A stretch of 64,000 bases of DNA. It comes from Gnetum montanum (lineage: Eukaryota; Streptophyta; Gnetopsida; Gnetales; Gnetaceae). The DNA lies in contig MNCI01004113.1 in the NCBI GenBank assembly GCA_015680685.1, positions 1,367,332 to 1,431,331 on the forward strand, read 5' to 3'. Below the pieces are notes generated by a model, which saw only the letters and a program-made list of their open reading frames with translations, did not search any database and was not told where the DNA came from. Position numbers and translations under genes: made by a program. Of the stretch, positions 56,560-64,000 are shown piece after piece (within the stretch, counting starts at the first letter, position 1; every line of letters starts with the position of its first letter).

Positions 56560-57900
56560 CACATCTAGCATCAGAGCCTCTGCGGCAATCGTGTACATGG
56601 GCAATTCACTGTTTCCAAAGAATGAATATTGTCCAGAACCACCCGGTGCTCCTCCGTGTCAACAAACGAAGCCACTTGTTGGAACTCCTTTGCATTCTCT
56701 ACCTTATGTGCCCTCTCTTCCTCCGTCCCACATCCATCTAGGTGGAGGGTAGTCATAGTCCTCCAAATGTGCTGGCAAAGAGCCCCCCACGATGTGTCAC
56801 AACAAATATTCATAACTTCATACGGGCATTTTCCATCCCTTAACCACATCCAGACCCCATTCACATGTGCCCAATTAAGCTATCGTTGGCACTTTGTCTC
56901 TTCTTGTCACTCGCACTCTGGCACCTAGGCCTCCTCTCTCCTTCATTCCGCGTTAGTTTGTTTAGCCTTCTGCAATCGCTCTCCAAGCGAATCCTCAAGC
57001 ATGGCCCTAACTGCAGATTCTTTTAGGTCCCAACTGTGTTGGAGCTCCTTTTCTTGTTCTTGCTACTTCTGCTTTGTGGCGCTCAGCCGTTGCTCAAACT
57101 CTTGTTCCTGGGCAGCCCACTTTGCCTTCCACATGTAGCACTCTACCTGCTGAGCTTCCGCCATGATCATCTCCACTATCACAACATTGCCCTAGGTCGT
57201 TGTGATCTCCAACTTCTGCCTCTCCTCTTGTAGCCTCCTGATTTGGGCCTAGGCTGCCTTTAGCTGCTCTGCCAGCTCCAACCCAGTAGCCACTAGTTGC
57301 TTCCCCCGGTCAGCCTTAGGGTTAGCCTCATAGGCTTGGGGTCAGTCGGAATCGCCGCTCTCCGGAGTGTAAGAATTAACTTGGAATGATGGCCTTTGCA
57401 TTGTAGATGTAAAGTAGCGAGAAATTTTTTTGGTAGATTAACTTGTTGCCCTAGCCTTAGAACACTTAAGAAAGGCAAAATGGACACCTTGGAGCTTTGA
57501 AACATTGCCAGAGAAGACAAAATACTAGTCCACCAGCTCCACCACATCTTGCCAAAACTTGGACAACACCGTCTTAGGAATTTGCCCACCAGCAGTTTTC
57601 GGGATAGCCCTCGAGAAGAACATGTGCGCATCTTGAAACCCACGGCTCAACAGTAGAATCTCCTCACTAGATCTGGGGACCCCTAGGCAATTAGTCAGTG
57701 CCTCCTTTGTGAGCTGGATTTGGGTTCCCCGAAATGTAGTATTATCCCCATACCAGTTTTTGAAGAAGGATTTGTCCAGCAAATCGGGGTTTCCCCCTTA
57801 ACAACTGCATGACATCCGCCCACCCAACCTATTGAACCATGGCTCAACGCTCCCCATCTTCCTAGAAGCACATGCAATTAGGTTTAAAAGTGGGCATATG
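56560..57900 (-). pseudogene. LINE H post-RT region: domain, coiled coil, intact J-like domain
   Basis: The minus strand shows DKSFFKNWYGDNT and FRGTQIQLTKEALTNCLGVP (57,660-57,780). Then come PKTVLSKFWQDVVELVD (57,530-57,590) and VSKLQGVHFAFLKC (57,470, broken). A broken coiled coil spans 56,900-57,290. An uninterrupted J-like segment follows (56,571-56,864): KCPYEVMNI, TSWGALCQHIWRTMTTLHLD, ENAKEFQQVASFVDTEEHR, VVLDNIHS. The HPD position is HLD here. The PYEVMNI start parallels the Y-x-x-L-G-V start of J-domains. Confidence 0.62.
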
Positions 57901-58059
57901 ACCCATAGCTATCGTCACTTGCTGCCACAAAACAAGCCCCTGCATCGCCACTTGTTGTGATGTTGGCACATGAGCACCTCTAAACATGCATGTGTTCCTC
58001 GCCCGCCACAGAGCCCAAATGGCCATAGTCGCCACAAAATCTCTGCTAAGGGTTTGTTC

Positions 58060-60972
58060 ATGGTAAGCCATAGAAATCGCAAGACACCACCATAGCCCTT
58101 TGGAGACCTCACACTTGTAAAGAAAATGTTGAACTGTCTCAGCTGACCTTGAGCATAATGGATAGGTGTCTGCAATTTGAGGCCCCCTCTCCTTTAAAAT
58201 AGCTTGAACATGTAATGCGTTATGATTGGCCAACCAAACAAAGACTTTTATCTTTTATGATAGGCATCCTTTCCATAATGAACTCCAAGCCTGCACCACC
58301 AAAAACTTACTTTTTATGAGTTCACAGGGTGGCTTGCCGATCATATCCACACCTCATATTGTCAACGTGCACACATAAGGTCTTCCAAATGATGGAGTCA
58401 GTTCGATTTGCCTGCCATTGTGTGTACTTAGCCCTCATAATTTGAATCCATTGTGCAATCAAATAAGCAGACTAAATTAGCCGGTTAGCCAACCCCTAAT
58501 AGCCCATCATAACCAAATCTTGGAACTTCAACACCCCTAAGCCCCCTGCCTTGCTTGGCCTGGCAACAATGTCTCACCTCACTAGGTGAAGTTTTGATCC
58601 CCCTTTTCCCACCCAACCAGATAAACCCCCAGATCACTTAGTCCACTTTCTCCACTATGCAACAACTGCTGCAATGTATCGAGCCATGACCATCAACACT
58701 GAGTTGGCTAAGATCATCGTTCCTTTCCTTGTCAAGAACTACACCGTCCAATGATCCACCCATTGCTGCAAATGTTGTGTAAGCGACAACCATGTTTCTC
58801 TATGATTCCATGCAAACATAGGAATCCCAAGGTACATCTCCTGCGTCGTCCCAACCATCATCCCCAGACATTGCAGAATCTTACCTCGTTGTTGACAAGA
58901 TGCTTGCAACAAGTGAACTTGTCCCTATTCATCACTAGCCTAGCCTCCCGTTCCATCTGATCCAATGCCCAGTTAATGGCCTATGCTTGCGGTAGTGATG
59001 CCCTTGAAAAAATCATCGTATCATCAGCATAGTGTTCTGTTAGGCAGTCAACCCCCACAACATTAAGACCCTGCACCCTCGCCACTCTACAATAAGCCTG
59101 CAACATATCCATTGCTAAGATACAGGTATAGCAACAAGGGATCACCCTGCCTAAGACCATGCCCAGGGGAGGAAAACCCCCATAGATGACCCCCAACATC
59201 AAAAGAGTAAGCGCTAGAAGCATGAATTTGTATACATAATGTGATAAACCTTTGATCAAAGCCTTTCCACCTCATAATCTCAACAAGAGCATCCCAACTA
59301 ACAATATCATAAGCTTTCCGAATATCCAACTTGATGCACATGCCCAGAGGTCTTGTTTGCTAGATTGAGTGCATAACTTCATGAATCAAGAGAACTTGAT
59401 CCTGAATATGCTACCCTTTGGCAAACCTCGTCTGATTGTTCCCCGCCAATTTGGGCAAGAAGGGAGTGAGTCGACACACCAGCATTTTAGTAAAAATCCA
59501 AATCAGTGTGTTGCAAACCCCAATAGGATGGAACTGGGACAGATCAAAAGGCTCAGTCACTTTGGGAATAAGTACAATTCTCGAAGAGTTAATTTCATTT
59601 TGTACCTATTGGTGTTTGAGCATCCAATTAAAAGGATCTAAAATATTCGGCCCAATAATGTCTGCAAATTCCCTAAAGAGCTCAATTGGCCAACCATCAG
59701 GTCTTAGCGCATGGTCCACCCTCAGAATAAATGGCCTCTTCTAGCTCTTGCTGTGTGAATGGAGCTAACAATAACTGATTCTCCTCTACCCCTAGGACAG
59801 CCTCCATGGGCACTAAAACAGGCTTAGTAGGTTGATACGCCCGAATACCAGCCCAGAATTGCTGAATAGCTTGAGCCACTTCTTGAGGCTCCATCACCAA
59901 AGTACCATTATGCTTTAACTTCACCGCCCGATTCGCTTTGGCTGCGGCAAAAAAGAAATGTGTGTGTCGATCTCCCTTCCCTAGCCAAGTGGTTCTGGCT
60001 CATTGTTTCCAATAGATTTCCTCATCGCTGTCCAACTTCTAAAGCTCCTGCAGAACGACCTGCTCCTCTTGATCCAGCTTGTTCTTGTCATGTCTAAAAA
60101 GCAGCAAGCTTGCCCAAAAGTTCAATCTTTCCCTTCTAGAAGAAAAACCTTTCCTCCACTTTCATCGACCGAAGGGCTCTTTTGAGACGAGCAAGGCCCT
60201 ACTTCAAAAACTCATGAGGGTCGTTACAAAGCCTATAGTCCATCCAGGTCTTCTCAACCATTGGTCTGAGCCAAGGTTTGGTTAACCAGGCTCTCTCGAA
60301 ACGAAAAGGTGAAACTTTGGGTCTCCCCAGATCCCCCACTAGACAACATAGCAACTTGTGGTTAGATGCATGTCATTCTTGCCCTTCAACTCGAATCTCA
60401 GACTCCAACATAAAGTGTGTGTTGATCCATCCTTGTGTGTTGGTTACTCCAAGTAAACCAGCATCTAGAGACCTCCAAATCAACCAGATTGTGCTCTTGT
60501 AAAAATTCTAGTGAATGACTGCTCCTTGGTAGCTCCGCCATGTCATTCTCAAACTTTTCCCAATAGTAAAGATGTTGATTGAAGTCCCAAATAACAATCC
60601 AGCGCCGACGGTCAACCTTTTCCGATAGTGGCTTCAACTCTCGCAACGACTGTTCCCATCTTTGGGGGCCATAAAAAAATTGTAAACCAGATATTGATCG
60701 CCTCCAGTTGAACAGTAATAATCGAGCGGGACAAGTCACATTGCCAGAACGACCTCCTAGCCAACATGGCTAGGCCCCTAGCTTTGCCCAAGTTGGGCAC
60801 CATTTGAGTTTGCCAGCCTGCCCACTGCAACAAGTGGGCCTTTGACGAAAGGAGCTTCATCTCCTATAGGCAAACAACGTCACAACCCTCCTAACGCACC
60901 AACTCTTTTGGGGTATTTCGCTTGTACAGGGTACCCTATCCCCGGCAATTCTAAGAGAAAATCTTCATTGTC
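58060..60972 (-). pseudogene. LINE H ORF2: endonuclease and reverse transcriptase
   Basis: The minus-strand start at 60,970 reads MKIFS, stop, NCRG (TGG of the usual SWNCRG became TAG). Endonuclease: VVCL, stop, EMKLLSS; WDFNQHLYYWEKFENDMAEL (60,530-60,590). RT: CIKLDIRKAYDIVSWDALVE (59,280-59,340), GLRQGDPLLLYLYLSNG (59,110-59,160) and EHYADDTMIFSRASLPQA (58,982-59,035), with the YADD box intact. The C-terminal motif, about 58,110-58,180, has CSRSAETVQHFLYKC. Few stops compared with LINEs F and J. Confidence 0.92.
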
Positions 60973-60974
60973 TA

Positions 60975-62519
60975 ACAAGCAATTGTTTTCGGTACACCTC
61001 CTTTAGGGTCCTCTGCAATCCCAAATCAACCTCCACTTATGTGATCTTGCTTTAGGCGATAGGTGACATTGGTTGTTCAACCCTATTGGCTTCCTGTGAA
61101 ATGACGAAACCCCCACTTTCCTCATCGACTGTTGGAAGCAACTCCCCCCTTTGGTTGGCCTCTGCCTCTCGCTGTGCTTGCAAAACCTTAGACATTTTGG
61201 GGTATGTTGAGCCCTGCACCACTTCAACCCAAGCATTCAATGATTGCAACACCACCCCTAGGGCCTTCTTAGAGGGGGAAGGAGATTCTCCACCTCGCCC
61301 ACAGCCAAAATTGTTGGCTCTTGTGCTGCAGAACCAACACAAATTGGATCCTCACTAGCCTTCTCCACCTGCCCTTGCCCTGTGCTCCCATTGGTTGCCC
61401 AAGCAGGTTCCTGCAACTTCGCATGAGCTATTAGCCCTGAGTGATTTGCACGTGTCCTTGGGCCAGCCCAGGCATTGGTTGCCCCCTTCACCACTTGGCC
61501 CTTTTGGCCGACCAAGTTCCACCTACCTTGTGCATGCACCGTTGGCTCTTTTGGATGGATTCAACACTTTGTGGTAGGGTGTCCCTTCCCACAAATCTAA
61601 CACCCCTCAGCCAATGACTCTTTTGGCGTTGGGTTTTTCCTTGGCCCAAGCTAAATCGTCGGTAGGTTCTCAAATTGAACCTAAATCTTCTTGTTTCTAG
61701 ATGGCAAGTTGAGAACCACCTCGCTGACCCTGTCCTCCTACCCTAAAGATCGCCAAACGTAGAATGGGCGTAATACATCCTATCCATTGATTGTGTAACA
61801 TGGTCAAACTTGATGAACTCCCCAAATAGTTCGATCAACGACTTTAGAAATCCTGGCATCCACAGCTCCAGCGGCGAATTTGATCCAAATCCAAATCAGC
61901 ACCCTAGCAAAAAGATTTGCATCATGGTGGGCCCTCGACCTCTAGGGCACAAGCACCAAGCCTTGGGCCCTATAAAACCACAATCCTCCTAGGAGAACCT
62001 GCTCCCTATCCTCTTCTATCTAGAAAATGAATAGAAGTTTGTCATCAGCTAGATTGCGAACCTGCGCATTCTCTAGCTCCTAGGTTGTGCAGGCCCACCA
62101 TCAAATAAGGTCCAGTCTAAGCCGCACACCCTTCGACACAAACATGCCCATCAAACTGAGCTCCAGCATGTGCATCGCGTTCAGAGATAGGTGCCCAATC
62201 TGCAAATGCATAGCGCCTCCCTCATGAAAGGTAGGCCTCAACAACCCCCTTTCCATCGGTCGACTCCGCATCACCTCCCACCAAAGCACTCTATCTATTC
62301 TGTGCCTTTCCATTCCCAGAAATGTTCCCTTCAAGTGTCGCCTCCATAGTCCTCAATCCATTGAGCAGTCCCCCCCTGTGGCACTTGCCCGGCACCACCA
62401 TCCACAGGAAGCCCACCGTTGTCACCAGCACTCACGGCACTCCCTCCAATGTGCCCCTTCCATCCCACAGCCCCTGCTCTTCCAACGTTCCCCACACTCC
62501 CATTCATGTCAAATTTCAT
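60975..62519 (-). pseudogene. LINE H ORF1 (zinc-knuckle protein)
   Basis: The first ATG at 62,519 is followed by a glycine-rich N-terminus (MNGSVGNVGRAGAVGWKGH). A helical and hydrophobic middle (FLKSLIELFGEFIKFDHVTQ, about 61,800) then resembles plant L1 ORF1. A zinc knuckle C-x-x-C-G-K-G-H-x4-C lies near 61,575-61,615, with one in-frame TAG inside. The C-terminal part is proline/glutamine-rich. Confidence 0.75.
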
Positions 62520-62547
62520 TCATTCATTATTATCACCCTTAAAAGTT

Positions 62548-63280
62548 GAGAATCTGAAGATAAAACTCTTTTCCCCAACAAAAATGGAAAAGTTTATTCT
62601 TGTTACCAAAAGGTTACAGAAGAAGAACTGAGCAATACCATGCAACTTCAAAATTGGTCAAATGAAAATACCGTACCTATTCTTCAAGTTTCTAGAAATT
62701 GTTGGCAACATGTTAAATCTTTAACTAAGCAATTTCAATGACATACAATCTTGCCAAGCCAACCTAGATCTGCATAAGAAAAACCAATAAAAATCCAGGT
62801 TTATGGTACTGTGTTTTCTCCTTCCCATCAATACACTAGTAGTTCCAGTAGGATTAGTAAAGTCTATATACCTAAGAATAAACAAATATTAACTCATAGA
62901 CATAGACTAGGAGATGATGAATAAATGTCAACTAAATTATCTTCACACCAAGGAAACAATCAAGTTTTAGAACAAATAATCATTACTAAACCAATAGGAT
63001 GGGTTAGATCAAGAAGGTAAATTGGTAGTAATTTAAAGAATCTCTTGTATGATAGATAACCAGGTCTTTTCTTATAAAAAAGAACCATCAGAAAAGCCAT
63101 TCAAAGCATTGTCTTTAGCTTTGTTGGATTGCACAACACTTGGTAGAGCTATTTACCTACTTCTGTTAAAACTGGATTATTGAATGGAACAGAAAGATTT
63201 TATAAATGCTTTACTAAAAGAATATATTTGACAGAAGACAGGTATAGCTAGTGTATATTGAGAAAAATTTCTTAGTTCTA
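62548..63280 (+). pseudogene. Pararetrovirus first-ORF region, continued
   Basis: Continues directly from 56,309 once LINE H is set aside. Short coding-like pieces in several frames, for example YIPKNKQILTHRHRLGDDE (62,865-62,925) and LLDCTTLGRAIYLLL (63,120-63,165). Position after the primer site suggests the movement-protein region of a caulimovirid. I cannot see a decisive motif, so this rests on position. Confidence 0.45.
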
Positions 63281-64000
63281 GAGTAGAAGATATGTTTTAT
63301 CTAAACGAGTATATAGCACAAATGTCTGCCTGGGTATTACAATTGTGTTCTTTTGCGTGATACTATTGCTAAGAATAGGTTTATTCTTTCTTTTCCACTG
63401 TATTTTTCCACTTGTTATAAAAATGAAATTTTGGATGTACAAGTAAAACAAACAATTCACAAATGCCTTCCCTAACAATGATGGCAATAATAGTGGCCCT
63501 TTACCCAAGACCATAGAGGTGTATTAACGGTACATGTAGCAAACTGGTAATTAACATCAAAGATGACAGGAACATGATTACAGAGTTTACTTGCATATGC
63601 CCTTATGTTGAATAAATAAATAAAGTTACAGTACATATGCTACAGGAGAGGAAACTTGTGTTGCCACCATGAAGGAAATATTTTTTCTGATATTTTATAA
63701 TTGTAATATTTTTTATGTATTTTATACATAAAGAATAAAACAACAAACAATGAACTACACACATTTGTTGCAATCCCTTGTGGGACAAATGCAATGTTTG
63801 CACACAGGAAAGAAAACAAGAAACACACCTTTATGTTATAATCCTTTGCAGGAAAGGCACAATGTGGAAATCTAATACACACTGAAACTGTGGTGTAATC
63901 CTTTATGAGGCAAGTGCGACACACAATAAAAGCGATAAAATATCCTCAGTCACATCCTCAATGGCCCAACACTATTTCAGACAGGTGACCTCATTGGACA
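63281..64000. other. AT-rich flank with a weak repeat
   Basis: No gene recognised. From 63,765 to 63,915 there are three diverged copies of a segment around AATCC(C/T)TT...GGACAAATGCAATG (63,772, 63,840, 63,897; spacing 68 and 57). It may be intron 9 of DPH6 or more pararetrovirus remnant; the edge of the viral copy is not visible. Confidence 0.4.

Larger units (their letters stand above)
56327..62530 (-). mobile_element. Full-length L1-type LINE (LINE H) inside the pararetrovirus
   Basis: Flanked by an exact 17-bp target duplication TATCACCCTTAAAAGTT (56,310-56,326 and 62,531-62,547); the T-run 56,327-56,349 is the tail. Length 6204 bp. On the minus strand: ORF1 with zinc knuckle, endonuclease, RT, C-terminal motif, and a post-RT region ending in a J-like domain. 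It is the best-preserved LINE here: the J-like segment has no stop at all, so it is probably the youngest. The 5' leader is only about 11 bases before the first ATG. Confidence 0.95.

Overview
This is nuclear DNA of a land plant, most likely a seed plant with a very large genome; a gymnosperm is my best guess. The only host gene is a plant-type diphthine-ammonia ligase (DPH6), whose ATP-binding domain is followed by a RidA/YjgF-like domain. Its exons are short and intact, but it has one intron of 14.2 kb and another longer than 23.4 kb, both filled with old transposons. The rest of the window is layers of LTR retrotransposons, L1-type LINEs, SINEs and an endogenous caulimovirid (plant pararetrovirus). 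I cannot name the species.

Layout. 1-19,500 is a nest of LTR elements: the end of one element (1-1960), a decayed minus-strand Athila/Tat-like Ty3 element (about 1961-10,105) interrupted by a solo LTR (2752-3696), an older minus-strand coiled-coil element (10,106-11,326 and 17,906-19,500), and inside that a complete non-autonomous LTR element with both LTRs and a 5-bp target duplication (11,327-17,900). 20,323-40,569 holds nine DPH6 exons. Intron 3 contains a truncated LINE (24,563-25,777) and a full-length LINE (28,277-35,486) that itself carries a solo LTR with a 686-base assembly gap inside it. From 40,570 onward is the next, unfinished DPH6 intron: a SINE, a gutted Copia element, LINEs on both strands, and a pararetrovirus copy (about 51,430-56,309 and 62,548-63,280) split by a full-length LINE (56,327-62,530).

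Three observations stand out. (1) The LINEs carry, downstream of reverse transcriptase, an extra region: a globular domain, a coiled coil, and a C-terminal segment that reads like a J-domain, with a helix-loop-helix, an HPD motif in one copy and HPN or HLD in others. It recurs in five separate insertions. (2) The LTR families share ends (TGATGA...TCATCA), polypurine tract and core promoter (TATAAATAAGAGG), but carry different arrays of CpG-rich palindromes just upstream of the TATA box; the complete non-autonomous element has a second such array, TATA box and 5'-UTR intron inside it, directly ahead of its own gene. (3) The pararetrovirus copy is in permuted order (capsid end, protease, RT, RNase H, an unidentified domain, promoter, tRNA-Met primer site, then the first-ORF region) and has an unrecognised conserved-looking domain after RNase H.
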